Positions 54,515-63,941 are shown, counted from the first letter of the stretch. The stretch: 64,000 bases of DNA from Methylobacterium sp. B4 (GCF_003201865.1 NZ_QJJJ01000003.1:124001-188000), one strand, 5' to 3'. Made by a program: numbers and translations. The notes: generated from the letters alone by a model not told the origin.

Positions 54515-55665
54515 ATTTTCTGGAGCACGCCGCCAAGGCGCGGGTTCTCGCCCCCGCCGGCATTCCTGTCCCACGCGCGGTCCTGTGCCGGAACCCGGAG
54601 GAGGCGGTCGCCGCCTTCGCCGAACTCGGCCCCTGCATGGTCAAGGCCCAGGTGCCGACCGGCAAACGCGGCAAGGCCGGCGGCATCAAGCCGGCCAACA
54701 CCGCGGAGGAGGCGCGCAGCGTCGCCGAGCGCATCCTCGGCATGGCGATCGACGGCCACGCGGTCGGTGCGGTGCTCTTGGAGGAGCAGGCCCGGATCGT
54801 CCGCGAGTTCTACGCCGCGGTGCTGATCGACACCGCAAGCCGGTGCCCGCTGGTTCTGTTCTCCACGGAAGGCGGGATGGACATCGAGGAGGTCGCCGCG
54901 ACCCAGCCCGACGCGCTGCGCCGCCACCGCGTCGAGCCCGAAGCCGGCTTCGACGCGACGGCCGCCCGCGCGCTGTTGTCGGGCCTCGACCTCGGGGGCG
55001 CGGAAGGCGCGGTCGCCGACATCGTGGCCTCGCTCTACGAAACGAGCGGCCGGGTCGATGCGGAGCTGATCGAGATCAACCCGCTCGCGGTGCTGGCCGA
55101 CGGCCGCGTCGTCGCCCTCGATTGCAAACTGACGCTCGACGATTCCGCGGCCTTCCGCCAAGCCGAGCTGGCCGGCGAGGCGGCAGAAGAGCCGATGACC
55201 GACCTGGAGCGCGAAGGCGCCGCCAACGGCCTCAAGTTCATCCAGCTCGACGGCGATGTCGGCGTGCTGGCCAACGGCGCCGGGCTGACGATGACGACCA
55301 TGGACGTCATCAGCCATTGCGGCGGGCGCCCGGCGAACTTCCTCGAGATCGGCGGCGAGGCCTACACCAAGTCGGAGGCCGCGCTGAAGCTGGTCCTGTC
55401 CAATCCCGGCGTCAAAAGCCTCGTCGTCAACTTCTGCGGGGCGTTCGCCCGCACTGACGTGATGGCGGAAGGCGTTGTCGCCGCCTGGAAGCGGCTCGAT
55501 CCGGACATCCCGGTCTTCTTCTCGATCCATGGGACCGGAGAGGACGAGGCGGTGCGCCTCGTGCGCGAAGGCCTCGGCTGCGAGCCCTTCGACCTGATGG
55601 AGGACGCGGTGCAGGCCGCCGTCGACGCCGCGCATTCGGCAGCCAGCCGGGGAGCCGCCCGATGA
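54511..55665 (+). CDS. SucC-like beta subunit of ADP-forming acyl-CoA ligase
   Basis: A 384-residue ATP-grasp subunit of the succinyl/malate-CoA ligase type: MVKAQVPTGKRGKAGGIKPA, EFYAAVLIDTASRCPLVLFSTEGG, ELIEINPLAVL and GLKFIQLDGDVGVLANGAGLTM. NFLEIGGEAY and VVNFCGAFARTD lie in the CoA-ligase C-terminal domain. A TCA-cycle succinyl-CoA synthetase would normally sit elsewhere with mdh/sucAB; here it is locked by overlaps between sauS and the alpha subunit, so I infer it activates sulfoacetate to sulfoacetyl-CoA. Cupriavidus uses an unrelated AMP-forming SauT, while SqwKL of the sulfoquinovose transketolase pathway is ADP-forming like this pair. Confidence 0.85.
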   Translation: MNFLEHAAKARVLAPAGIPVPRAVLCRNPEEAVAAFAELGPCMVKAQVPTGKRGKAGGIKPANTAEEARSVAERILGMAIDGHAVGAVLLEEQARIVREFYAAVLIDTASRCPLVLFSTEGGMDIEEVAATQPDALRRHRVEPEAGFDATAARALLSGLDLGGAEGAVADIVASLYETSGRVDAELIEINPLAVLADGRVVALDCKLTLDDSAAFRQAELAGEAAEEPMTDLEREGAANGLKFIQLDGDVGVLANGAGLTMTTMDVISHCGGRPANFLEIGGEAYTKSEAALKLVLSNPGVKSLVVNFCGAFARTDVMAEGVVAAWKRLDPDIPVFFSIHGTGEDEAVRLVREGLGCEPFDLMEDAVQAAVDAAHSAASRGAAR

Positions 55666-56567
55666 TCATCTATCGCCGATCCGCCCGCGTGCTCGTCCAG
55701 GGCATCACGGGAAAGCAGGGCACCTTCTGGACGCAGAAGATGATGGAGTGCGGCACGCAGGTCGTGGCCGGCGTCAATCCGAAGCGGGCGGGCGAGCGGC
55801 ATCTCGGCGTGCCGGTCTACGCCACGGCCAAGGCCGCCATGGCCGAGAGTCCGTTCGATGTGGCGGTGATGTTCATCCCCCCCGCCATGGCCCGCGAGGC
55901 AGCGCTCGACGCGATTCAAGCCGGAGCGCGGACCGTCGTGATCCTGACGGAGCACATCCCGGCCCGCGACGTGATGGCGATCCACCACGCGGCTTCGCGC
56001 CACGGCACCCGGATCGTCGGGCCGAACACCGCCGGCATCGTCACGCCAGGCGAAGGGTTCGTCGGCATCATGCCGGGGCACAACTCGAACATCTTCCAGC
56101 CGGGCGAGATCGGCGTGATCTCGCGCTCGGGCAGCCTCGGGACGCTGATCTGCCTCAACCTCACCCGCGCGGGCCTAGGCCAGTCGGCCTTCCTCGGGAT
56201 CGGGGGCGACCCGATGATCGGCACGACGACCCGCGACGCGCTCCAGGCGCTCGACGAGGATGCCCGCACCCGTGCGATCGTGCTCGTCGGCGAGATCGGC
56301 GGAGCGATGGAAGAGGCGGCCGCAGATTATGCGGCCGGAATGTCGAAGCCGGTCGTGTCCTTCATCGCCGGCCGCGCCTCGCCGCCTGGCAAGAAGATGG
56401 GCCATGCCGGCGCGATCGTGTCGGGCTCTTTCGGCAGTTACGAGGGCAAGCGCCGCGCGCTCGAAGCCGCGGGCGTTTCTGTCGCCGACACGCCGGCCGA
56501 GATTCCGGGCCTGCTCGGCCTTGGCCAGGGCCGGTCGGACCCGGCCGCCCGGGCGCTTCCGGCCTGA
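55662..56567 (+). CDS. SucD-like alpha subunit of ADP-forming acyl-CoA ligase
   Basis: A 301-residue CoA-binding subunit. It starts [20 protein letters not shown], with the CoA-binding loop [11 protein letters not shown], and continues with [34 protein letters not shown] and [10 protein letters not shown]. The phosphohistidine is in [19 protein letters not shown]. The start overlaps the beta subunit stop (ATGA), ensuring equal synthesis. It closes the plus-strand unit mfs-sauS-ligase. As with the beta subunit, sulfoacetate as substrate is inference from gene context; malate or succinate ligase activity remains possible. Confidence 0.86.
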   Translation: MIIYRRSARVLVQGITGKQGTFWTQKMMECGTQVVAGVNPKRAGERHLGVPVYATAKAAMAESPFDVAVMFIPPAMAREAALDAIQAGARTVVILTEHIPARDVMAIHHAASRHGTRIVGPNTAGIVTPGEGFVGIMPGHNSNIFQPGEIGVISRSGSLGTLICLNLTRAGLGQSAFLGIGGDPMIGTTTRDALQALDEDARTRAIVLVGEIGGAMEEAAADYAAGMSKPVVSFIAGRASPPGKKMGHAGAIVSGSFGSYEGKRRALEAAGVSVADTPAEIPGLLGLGQGRSDPAARALPA

Positions 56568-56585
56568 CGCCGTCGGCCGACGAAA

Positions 56586-56613
56586 AAGGCGCCGCGAGCC
56601 GTCGCGGCGCCTT
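56586..56613. terminator. Bidirectional rho-independent terminator
   Basis: A perfect 12-bp stem aaggcgccgcga / tcgcggcgcctt with loop gccg. Read on the minus strand it is followed by a run of T (ttttt before cg), so it terminates the small minus-strand gene. On the plus strand it closes the sulfoacetate unit 19 bases after its stop. Confidence 0.85.
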
Positions 56614-56639
56614 CGATGCTGTCTCGTGGCTGTTCGGGT

Positions 56640-56867
56640 TCAGACCCCGACGACGGTCCTGAGCTGACCGAACAGCGAGGCGACGCTGGCGAACTTCTCG
56701 GTCAGGGCCGGGTCGAAATAGGCCGCGCGCGCGGCGACGATGGCGACGACCATCACCCAGAACAGGCCGACGCCGGAGCGCAGGGCGGCCCGCGAGGCAG
56801 GGGTGGGCTCCTTGTCGCTCGCCGGCAGGATGGGCTCGCCGAAGGAGTCGAACTGTACGGGGGACAT
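56640..56867 (-). CDS. Small single-span membrane protein
   Basis: A 75-residue protein starting MSPVQFDSFGEPILPASDKE, with one membrane helix (GVGLFWVMVVAIVAARAAYF) and a short amphipathic tail. I do not recognise it. The terminator with T-run directly after its stop and the protein-like composition support a real gene. The N-terminus would be cytoplasmic and acidic. Function unknown. Confidence 0.6.
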   Translation of the reverse strand: MSPVQFDSFGEPILPASDKEPTPASRAALRSGVGLFWVMVVAIVAARAAYFDPALTEKFASVASLFGQLRTVVGV

Positions 56868-57389
56868 GACTACCGGAAAGGTTCGGAACTGCAACGGGAT
56901 GTCGGCTCACCATAGCCCGAACGCAATGGCCGCGTTTTTCGTTTTTGCAGTGCGGCGGAGAGAGTCCTTCCAAGTCGGAGTTTGGGTGGAGAATTTTTCT
57001 CCCCGCGGCTCCTTGTTCCGCTCCGCAGCCGCCCCCCTAAAAAAATCACGTCTCGACGAGGGCCTTCTCGAATACGTAGCGGGCCGCCTCGCCCGGGATG
57101 GCGCGCGAAGCCGAGTTTCCGGTTTCGGGCAGGGCGCTAATGTCAGCTCCTGGCGGATCTCGTTGAAAATTCGGGATCGCGTCGAAGCGGCAAGGCGAGC
57201 GCGGAGAAGAGCGCGGCCGTACCAGGACTCGGCCTCGACCGCATTCACCTGGCGGAGCCTCAGGCTGGTGGTGCAAGACCGAAGAGACTAACATCCGCCT
57301 CTGGTGCGGATCGTGCCGCACCGTCGAGACGGCGGATGTCAGGGCGAAGCGTCTCGATCCAGGTGAGACGCGCGCTTCGCCCTCGCTGC
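56868..57389. other. Intergenic region, no gene assigned
   Basis: About 520 bases between two small minus-strand genes. Frames are open on both strands, but none shows a ribosome site or recognisable motif. Confidence 0.4.
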
Positions 57390-57599
57390 TCAGCGCAGGG
57401 TCGGTGATTCGTCGGGCTTGAGCGGACGATCCTCTCCCTCGGGGCCGCCCACAGAGACGTGAGAGTTCAACCGATCCAAGTGCTCGAACACGTGTTCGAG
57501 GGCGTATGTCACGGCCTGTTCGAAGGAGCCGTCGGCTTTGCCCTGAGCGTCTTTCAGGGCGCGTAGAAGTTCGCGGTGCTTGGCGGTATCGCTCGACAT
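57390..57599 (-). CDS. Small hypothetical protein, 69 aa
   Basis: A 69-residue soluble protein (MSSDTAKHRELLRALKDAQG at the start, Pro-rich acidic end). It is predicted to be largely helical through about residue 45. A strong GGGAGG ribosome site lies at ideal distance before ATG 57599, which supports expression. I do not recognise the family and see no motif. Confidence 0.6.
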   Translation of the reverse strand: MSSDTAKHRELLRALKDAQGKADGSFEQAVTYALEHVFEHLDRLNSHVSVGGPEGEDRPLKPDESPTLR

Positions 57600-57776
57600 G
57601 GCACACCTCCCTGCCGACCTCGCGCCGGCTCAAGGAGCCAAGTGTCAGCGTCGGGTCCGGTTCCTGGTGCGGTCCCGCTTTGAAGCCCAGCCATGGTCGC
57701 CGTCGCCGAGGACGCTTCGATGCAGGGAGCGGATCGAGGGGCTATGCTCTGGACGCCGCGCGGATGACGCCCGTCG

Positions 57777-57983
57777 CTACCGGCTCCCGAACCCTGTCTC
57801 GTTGCGCTCGATCGCCTTCATGGCTGCCTCGAACGCCTTGGCCTCGCTGGTGAAGGCGCGGTCGGAGCGTTCGGCCAGCTTGCCGTGCTTCCTGAGGGCC
57901 CAGCCGAAGTGACCTTCGGGCTTCTTCAGCGGCTCGACCGTGATCGAATAGGGGTGCGGCACTTCGTTCGTCATCAGCGCCAT
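57777..57983 (-). CDS. Small hypothetical protein, 68 aa
   Basis: A 68-residue protein. A beta-like start (PYSITVEPL) is followed by GHFGWALRKHGKLAERSDRA and a helix with alternating Ala/Glu/Lys (SEAKAFEAAMKAIERNE). This layout resembles short DUF proteins common in Methylobacterium and Rhizobiales that contain a GxFxWxxR-type core, but I cannot name it. Starts at 57983 or 57974 are both possible. Function unknown. Confidence 0.6.
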   Translation of the reverse strand: MALMTNEVPHPYSITVEPLKKPEGHFGWALRKHGKLAERSDRAFTSEAKAFEAAMKAIERNETGFGSR

Positions 57984-58595
57984 ATCGCATGCCAGCCCTT
58001 CTGTTGCCAGGACCGACCTTCATCGGCGCGGCCTCCGACACCCTCATACATCGACGGGCAGTCGAGGCCCCGGTCGTTTCGAGCGCCAGGGTCGAAGAAA
58101 CCGGGTGACGCGATGGATAACGGGTCACGCTCGCCATGGCCGATCGGAAACCCGATGCCTTCGTCGGCCGAGCCGAGTTCGCCCACCGCCGCGGCGTCTC
58201 GAAGGAAACCGTCACCGACTGAGCGCTGATTGGCGCCGCGTTCCAGCTACTCCGTGGCGCATGGCTATACGCATAGACGGATGTCGGAATTCTCTTCTTG
58301 GTGCCCCTCAGGCCTGTCCAAAGAGAGCGCACGTCCGGATGCCGATGCGGACGCAGCTGAAACGTGGCGCGTTCGCCGAGAAGGTAACGCGGCTAGATCG
58401 AGAAAGCCCGAGGCGTCCGACGCCGACCTCATCCTACCGGCGAACGCGTGAGCCATCTGGGGGCCGCCGATCTCGGCGACCCTGCCACTCTGGTGAGTGG
58501 GGCTCCTGAATAATTGGTACGGAGAGAACGATCCCGATCGATTGGGTTTTCGGAGTTAATCGAGGCATTCAATCGAGAGATAGGTTCGTACCGTC
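57984..58595. other. Intergenic region, no gene assigned
   Basis: About 600 bases without a convincing gene. Short frames on both strands around 58230-58510 have no ribosome site and their proteins look like random GC-rich translation. Confidence 0.4.
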
Positions 58596-58946
58596 ATGAG
58601 CCGCCTCCTTTTCACGGCCCTCGCCGTGAGCCTCAGCCTCGTCACGGCCTCGGTCTGCGCGGAACCCGGAAAGCCTGCCGACAACCCATCCGCGGCCGTG
58701 CCGACCACCTCCGATCCGATCCCCACTCGCGAGATCGGGAACGCGCCGGTCAAAGCGAAAGCTCGAGCCGGCACAAAAGCCAAGGTCTCGGTCGAACGGA
58801 AGGATGACGGGGACGTCGCAGGTCGGCAAAGGACTGCCGACATGGATCAGAAACGCAACGAGCAGGACAAACTCATCGCGCGACGCAATGCAGCCTGGGA
58901 TGCGAGCATGAAAAGGACGATGAGCGGTATTTGCACCGGATGCTGA
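58596..58946 (+). CDS. Small secreted protein of unknown function
   Basis: A 116-residue protein with a signal peptide (LLFTALAVSLSLVTASVCA before EPGKPADN). The mature part is hydrophilic, rich in Lys, Ala, Asp and Arg, without an evident fold, and ends in a CxxC (GICTGC). I do not recognise it. It is 175 bp from the convergent end of the ExaF-type gene. Confidence 0.65.
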   Translation: MSRLLFTALAVSLSLVTASVCAEPGKPADNPSAAVPTTSDPIPTREIGNAPVKAKARAGTKAKVSVERKDDGDVAGRQRTADMDQKRNEQDKLIARRNAAWDASMKRTMSGICTGC

Positions 58947-59083
58947 AGCGCGCAGGCGGGCTATAGGAAGCCGCCTCGCGTCATCGTCACAAGCAGGGAA
59001 CGGGCTTTGGTGGCCTGAGCGGCCGAGACGGCGACGGCCGGCACGGCCCGACCCTCAGCGGGCTCGCAGGTCCTGATAGAGAA

Positions 59084-59109
59084 CGGGCGGCGACCGAAGC
59101 CGCCGCCCG
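59084..59109 (-). terminator. Terminator-like hairpin after the ExaF-type gene
   Basis: A 9-bp GC stem (cgggcggcg / cgccgcccg) with an 8-base loop lies just downstream of the minus-strand stop at 59122. No T-run is seen. Confidence 0.5.
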
Positions 59110-59121
59110 CCCCTCTTCGCC

Positions 59122-60885
59122 TCAGCGCGAGGCCAGCGACTTCGGCAGCTTGAAGGCCCAGAAGCTGCCGCCCTGGTTGATGCCGGTGGTGGCCTTGGCG
59201 ACCTCGCCGCCCCAGAGCGGCACCGCGCCGCCCCAGCCGGCCGCGACGCCGACCCACTGCTCGCCGTCCTGCTCCCAGGTGATCGGCGAGGCGACGACGC
59301 CGGTGCCGACTTGGAACTTCCAGACTTCCTCGCCGGTCTTCGCGTCGAAGGCCTTGAGGAAGCCCTCCGGCGTGCCGGTGAAGACGAGGTTGCCCGCGGT
59401 GGTGAGCACGCCGGCCCAGAGCGGGGCCTTGTTCTTGTACTCCCACACCACCTTTTTCGTCGCCGGATCGATCGCCTTGAGCGAACCGATATGGGTGTCG
59501 AAGGTCGGCTTGATGGTGAAGCCCGCACCGAGATAGGCGGCGCCTTTCTTGTAGTTCACCGGCTCGTTCCAGATGTCCATGCCCCACTCGTTGGCGGGAA
59601 CATAGAACAGCTTGGTGTCGGGGCTGTAGGCGATCGGGTTCCAGTTCTTGCCGCCGAGGAAGCCCGGGGTCGCGTAGACGGACTTGCCCTTCTTGCCGTC
59701 CTCGGACTTGGCCGGGTCGCCGGGGCGGTTGGCGTCGTCGTAGATCGGGCGTCCGTTGTCGTCGATGCCCTTGGCCCAGTTGATGTTGGCCACGAACGGC
59801 GTGGCCGACAGGAACTTCCCGTTGGTGCGGTCGAGGACGTAGAAGAAGCCGTTGCGATCGGCGGTGGCGCCGGCCTTCACGGTCTTGCCGTCCTTCTGCA
59901 TGTCGAAGGGCACGAACTCGTTGACGCCGTCGTAGTCCCAGCCGTCATGCGGCGTGGTCTGGAAGCCCCAGACGATCTCGCCGTTATCCGGGTTGAGGGC
60001 GAGGCGCGAGGCCGACCACTTGTTGTCGCCTGGGCGCAGGGCCGAGTTCCACGGGCCGGGATTGCCGGTGCCGAAATAGATCAGGTTCAGTTCGGGATCG
60101 TAGGTGCCGCCGAGCCAGGTGGCGCCGCCGCCGAACTTCCAGGTGTCGCCCGGCCAGGTCTCGTTCACCTTGCCGGTCATGGTCGAGGGCTTGCCGTTCA
60201 GCTCGCCCACATGGCCCTCGATGACGGGGCGCTTCCACACCACCTCGCCGGTCTCGGCATCGCGCGCCTCGACCCGGCCGACGACGCCGAACTCGCCGCC
60301 CGACACGCCCGTGATGATCTTGCCCTTCACGATGATCGGCGCGGCGGTGTAGCTGTAGCCGGCCTTGAAGTCGTCGATGTCCTTGCGCCAGACCACCTTG
60401 CCGCTCTTCTGGTCGAGCGCGACGAGCTTGGCGTCGAGGGTGCCGAAATAGACCTTGTCCTTGTAGAGGGCGGCGCCGCGGTTCACCACGTCGCAGCAGG
60501 GCAGGATGCCCTCGGGAAGGCGGGCGTTGTACTCCCACTTCTTCTCGCCGGTGCGCGCATCGACGGCGTAGAGCCGCGAGTAGGAGCCGGTGACGTAGAG
60601 CACGCCGTCCTTGACCAGCGCCTGGCTCTCCTGGCCGCGCTGCTTCTCGCCGCCGAAGGAGAACGACCAGGCCGGGACGAGGCCCTTGATGGTGTCGCGG
60701 TTGAGCGCCTTCAGGGGGCTGAAGCGCTGGGCCTGCGGCCCGAGGCCGTAGGTGACGACGTCGTCGGTGGTCTTGGCGTCGTTGAGGATGTCCTGTTCGG
60801 TCACCTCGGCGAGGGCCGGCAGGGCGAAGCCGAGGCAGAGGGCGGAAAGCCCCACCGCCGTCAGGAACTGGTTCCGCACTCTCAT
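59122..60885 (-). CDS. exaF: Lanthanide-type PQQ-dependent ethanol dehydrogenase (ExaF-like)
   Basis: A 587-residue eight-bladed quinoprotein of the periplasm; the signal peptide ends at ALPALA before EVTEQD. It has the vicinal disulfide pair in [11 protein letters not shown] (about residues 130-131) that stacks on [23 protein letters not shown], and the active site [10 protein letters not shown]. Asp317 is the catalytic base and Asp319 two residues on is the extra metal ligand that marks lanthanide enzymes; calcium enzymes have a non-acidic residue there. Length and N-terminus fit ExaF-type ethanol dehydrogenases, not XoxF methanol dehydrogenase (which starts differently and is about 600 residues). 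GGAGGACACG precedes the ATG. Cytochrome and binding-protein genes lie upstream on the same strand. Confidence 0.9.
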   Translation of the reverse strand: MRVRNQFLTAVGLSALCLGFALPALAEVTEQDILNDAKTTDDVVTYGLGPQAQRFSPLKALNRDTIKGLVPAWSFSFGGEKQRGQESQALVKDGVLYVTGSYSRLYAVDARTGEKKWEYNARLPEGILPCCDVVNRGAALYKDKVYFGTLDAKLVALDQKSGKVVWRKDIDDFKAGYSYTAAPIIVKGKIITGVSGGEFGVVGRVEARDAETGEVVWKRPVIEGHVGELNGKPSTMTGKVNETWPGDTWKFGGGATWLGGTYDPELNLIYFGTGNPGPWNSALRPGDNKWSASRLALNPDNGEIVWGFQTTPHDGWDYDGVNEFVPFDMQKDGKTVKAGATADRNGFFYVLDRTNGKFLSATPFVANINWAKGIDDNGRPIYDDANRPGDPAKSEDGKKGKSVYATPGFLGGKNWNPIAYSPDTKLFYVPANEWGMDIWNEPVNYKKGAAYLGAGFTIKPTFDTHIGSLKAIDPATKKVVWEYKNKAPLWAGVLTTAGNLVFTGTPEGFLKAFDAKTGEEVWKFQVGTGVVASPITWEQDGEQWVGVAAGWGGAVPLWGGEVAKATTGINQGGSFWAFKLPKSLASR

Positions 60886-61223
60886 GTGGCGTGTCCTCCG
60901 TGGATCGTGCCGGGCCCGGATGTTTCCGTTGCCCGCGGGGCCGGCTGCCCGATCGAGTCGGCCGAACGCCCCTTGGATCCGAAGCCTAGAGGGTCTCTCA
61001 GAGAAGTCTTATTCGTCTTTGGTCGAATGCTGCCCGAAAGCAGTCCAGAGCGCTCGCGACTTGGTCTTCCGGCCCACACGCCTCGCGGCGTGCGGGTTGC
61101 GGCGCGCGTTCGACGGAGGGATGTCGCCGCCCCGCTCGTTTCAGCTTGATGTACAGGCGCGTTTCTTCTCCCTCCTCCGTCCCGAAACGGGATGACGGGC
61201 GAGGATGAGCGAACGAACCCGCC
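60886..61223. promoter_or_regulatory. Upstream region of the ExaF-type gene
   Basis: A 338-base spacer separating the dehydrogenase gene from the same-strand binding-protein gene. The length suggests that the dehydrogenase has its own promoter here. I found no inverted repeat or promoter boxes that I can support. Confidence 0.4.
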
Positions 61224-62093
61224 TCAATAGCCTTGAGGCGCGGTGTAACTGACGCCGTAGCCGGCGCAGATCGTCTTGAGGCGGCCCTCGTTGGCGAGGG
61301 CAGCGAGCGCCTCGCCGACCGCGTAGGCGAGGTCGCGGGAATCGCTGCGCACCGCGCCGCCGAGATCCCACCGCGTCCGCACGAGGCCCGGCACCGGCAC
61401 CTCGACCACGACGACGTCCTCCGGCGCGGCCTTGGCCTCGGCGAGCGCCGCCTCGATGCCCGCGCGCGTGCCGGCGAGGATCGCGGTCTCGCCCGCCAGG
61501 AAGGCCTTGGCGGCCGCCTCGAAGCTGCGGAAATGCTTGACGTTGGCGCGGAAGCGCCCGCCCTCGGCGCTCATGAGCACGCTGTCGGAGGCGCTGGTGC
61601 CCTCGACGGCGACCGTGCCCGCCTCCAGGTCGCGCAGGCTCTCGAAGCCCTCGATCGCACCGCGCCGGTAGGCGAAGGCGAGGCGCTGCTCGAAATATGG
61701 TGTGGTGAGGAAGATCTGCTCGTTGCGTGTGGCGAGGAGGCGGTCGTGGGGCACATGCAGCATCAGGTCGGCGAGCGGCGTGCCCGCGAGATCCCCGCGC
61801 CAGAGATTCAGCCGGAAGTCGCCGTCGACGTTCTCCCCCGCATCCACCACCCGCAGGTCGAGGCGCAGCTTGAGGCGGTCGGCCAGGGCCTGGGCGATGT
61901 CCACGTCGATGCCGCGGGGGGCGCCCCCGGCCTCGTTCGAGAAGGGAAGGTTGTCGTCGTACACCGCGACGCGCAACACGCCCGATGCCACGACCTCGTC
62001 GAAGGGCCGCGCCGCGGCGGCCCCGGCGATGAGGCCCGCAGCCGCCAGCGCGGCGAGGCCGGCCGCGAGAGCGCGTCGTGTCGGGAGCGGCAT
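61224..62093 (-). CDS. XoxJ/MoxJ-like periplasmic substrate-binding protein
   Basis: A 289-residue solute-binding protein (family 3 fold) with a signal peptide (ALAAGLAALAAAGLIAGAAA). Segments GVLRVAVYDDNLPFSNEAGG and GIDVDIAQALADRLKLRLDL are typical of the quinoprotein-associated members MoxJ and XoxJ, which bind immature dehydrogenase rather than a transported solute. It starts two bases after the stop of the cytochrome c gene and lies upstream of the ExaF-type gene, so it probably helps mature or partner that enzyme. No transporter permease is nearby, which agrees with a non-transport role. Confidence 0.82.
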   Translation of the reverse strand: MPLPTRRALAAGLAALAAAGLIAGAAAARPFDEVVASGVLRVAVYDDNLPFSNEAGGAPRGIDVDIAQALADRLKLRLDLRVVDAGENVDGDFRLNLWRGDLAGTPLADLMLHVPHDRLLATRNEQIFLTTPYFEQRLAFAYRRGAIEGFESLRDLEAGTVAVEGTSASDSVLMSAEGGRFRANVKHFRSFEAAAKAFLAGETAILAGTRAGIEAALAEAKAAPEDVVVVEVPVPGLVRTRWDLGGAVRSDSRDLAYAVGEALAALANEGRLKTICAGYGVSYTAPQGY

Positions 62094-62095
62094 CG

Positions 62096-62512
62096 TCACT
62101 CCTCGTGCTTCGACTCGATGTAGGTGCGGATCGCCCACAGGGCCTCCTGCGACAGCACGCCCTCGAAGGCCGGCATCTTGGTCATGCCATTGATGATCGC
62201 CCCGTGGCGCACGCGCTCCACGAAGTACTCGTCGCCCTCCTTGCCGAGCGGCAGGTAGCGCAGATCCGGCGCGAGACCGCCCGAGACGACCTGAAGGCCG
62301 TGGCAGCGCGCGCAGTTCTGATTGTAGCCGGAATCGCCGATCGTGATGGCCTTGGCGTCGCCGCGATAGGGGTTCTCCTCCCGCCACGCCTCGCCCAGCG
62401 TCGCGAGGCCGCCCGTGTCGACGGGCTGCGGCTGAACATCGCCGTGCCCGAAGGCGGCGGACGCGGACAGGGCGAGGGCAAGGAATCCCCCAGCCCGGAT
62501 GGCAGCCTTCAT
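62096..62512 (-). CDS. PedF-type cytochrome c550
   Basis: A 138-residue periplasmic cytochrome c with a signal peptide (GGFLALALSASAAFG before HGDVQPQPV). HGDVQPQPVDTGGL at the mature N-terminus, EENPYRGD and the heme site NCARCHGLQ followed by GLAPDLRYLP are characteristic of PedF/c550 proteins linked to PQQ alcohol dehydrogenases; the distal ligand is the methionine in TKMPAFEGVLS. It should accept electrons from the ExaF-type enzyme. It is the first gene of a minus-strand unit and is divergent from a PQQ-associated ABC binding protein gene. Confidence 0.87.
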   Translation of the reverse strand: MKAAIRAGGFLALALSASAAFGHGDVQPQPVDTGGLATLGEAWREENPYRGDAKAITIGDSGYNQNCARCHGLQVVSGGLAPDLRYLPLGKEGDEYFVERVRHGAIINGMTKMPAFEGVLSQEALWAIRTYIESKHEE

Positions 62513-62699
62513 GGTCGTTCCTCCCGTTCTTGACGGGAACGGTTAGCAAGGGGACCGGGCCGAACCCATTGTGCTTTGGTACGGGAGATGGTGGCGGTGG
62601 AGATCGCGGCGGCCGGGTGCACCTTGGTCCAATACCGATCCCGGCCCCTTCGCCCCTATGCTCGCCGCAACGAACAAGGCGGGAGGCGGGAAGAGGGCG

Positions 62700-63941
62700 A
62701 TGCTGGCGCGGCTCCGGCAGCGGCACGGCGCGGTACGGGGCCCTGCGGCCCCGGGACCGGACGCGCGCGGCCTCATGCCGGCCCTGTTCAGTTTGCTCTG
62801 GCTCCTCGCCCTGCTGCCCGCCCCCGCGCGGGCCGAGCTCCTGGCAATCCACTACCTGGAGCGGCGCGTCGAGCGCCCGACGCCCCTCAACAACGAGGAC
62901 CCGATCCCGGACGACGAGGGGCTGAAGGGGGCCGAGCTGGGGCTGAAGGATTCGAATGCCACCGGCCGCTTCGTCGCGCTGGGCTTCGCCCTCCACAGCC
63001 GCATCGTCGAACCGGACGAGGATATTCGCGCGGCGTTCCTGAGTCTCGGCGCGCCGCGCTTCGTCGTCCTGAACGCGCCAGCCGAGGATGTGCTGGCCGT
63101 CTCCGACCTGCCCGAAGCCCGGAACACGGTGTTCCTGAATGTCGGCGCCCCCGACACGCGCCTGCGCGAGGCCGATTGCCGGCCCCGACTGCTCCATGTC
63201 CTGCCCTCGCGGGCGATGCTCGCCGATGCGCTGGTGCAGTTCCTCACCTACAAGCGCTGGACCCGCATCCTGCTGCTCTCCGGACCGGCGCCGGCCGACG
63301 CGCTCTATGCCGAGGCGCTGAAGCGCTCCGCCAAGAAGTTCGGCGCGCGGGTCGTGGCCGAGCAGCGCTTCGACCCGCAGGGCGGCGACACCCGGGACAC
63401 GGCCCTGCGCGAGTTCGTGCTGCCCACCCGCGGCCCCGAGCACGACGTGGTCGCGGTGGCCGACGAGGCGGGGGCGTTCGGGGCGAACCTTCCCTACAAC
63501 ACCGCCGCGGCCCGCCCCGTGGTCGGCACGCAGGGTTTGAGCCCCGCGGCCTGGGGCCGGCCGGTCGAGGCCTGGGCCGCGGTGCAGCTCCAGGGGCGGT
63601 TCCGCCGTCTGGCGGGCCGGGCGATGCGGCCGGTCGACTATGCCGGCTGGATGGCGGTGCACGCGCTCGGCGAAGCGGCAGTCCAGGCCCGCAGCACCGA
63701 TCCCGCCGCGGTCGCGGCGCTGGTATTGCTGCCGGGCTTCGAGGTCGGCGGCTTCAAGGGCCGGCCCCTGAGCTTCCGTGCCTGGGACGGGCAGCTGCGC
63801 CAGCCCGTCTTCCTGCTCTGGCCGGGTGCGGTCACGGCCACCGCCCCGATCGAGGGCTTCCAGCACCAGCGCACCGAACTCGATACCCTCGGCTCGGACG
63901 AGCCGGAGAGCGCCTGCCGCGCCTTCCGGAAGACGGGCTGA
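62700..63941 (+). CDS. PQQ-dependent alcohol dehydrogenase-associated ABC substrate-binding protein
   Basis: A 413-residue periplasmic binding protein of the branched-chain amino acid binding fold, in the version that accompanies PQQ alcohol dehydrogenase systems. It has a signal peptide (FSLLWLLALLPAPARA before ELLAIHYLERRVERP). IHYLERRVERPTPLNNEDPI, GLKGAELGLKDSNATGRF and SRAMLADALVQFLTYKRW are typical of that subgroup. In such loci it is followed by a beta-propeller protein and ABC transporter genes. GGAAGAGGGCG before ATG 62700 supports that start; ATG 62775 is directly at the signal peptide and is also possible. Confidence 0.86.
   Translation: MLARLRQRHGAVRGPAAPGPDARGLMPALFSLLWLLALLPAPARAELLAIHYLERRVERPTPLNNEDPIPDDEGLKGAELGLKDSNATGRFVALGFALHSRIVEPDEDIRAAFLSLGAPRFVVLNAPAEDVLAVSDLPEARNTVFLNVGAPDTRLREADCRPRLLHVLPSRAMLADALVQFLTYKRWTRILLLSGPAPADALYAEALKRSAKKFGARVVAEQRFDPQGGDTRDTALREFVLPTRGPEHDVVAVADEAGAFGANLPYNTAAARPVVGTQGLSPAAWGRPVEAWAAVQLQGRFRRLAGRAMRPVDYAGWMAVHALGEAAVQARSTDPAAVAALVLLPGFEVGGFKGRPLSFRAWDGQLRQPVFLLWPGAVTATAPIEGFQHQRTELDTLGSDEPESACRAFRKTG

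Noticed and set aside
59122..60885. XoxF or MxaF methanol dehydrogenase
   Set aside because: The N-terminus, length and inner segments differ from XoxF, and the WDYDG site excludes calcium-type MxaF. ExaF-type ethanol dehydrogenase fits better.
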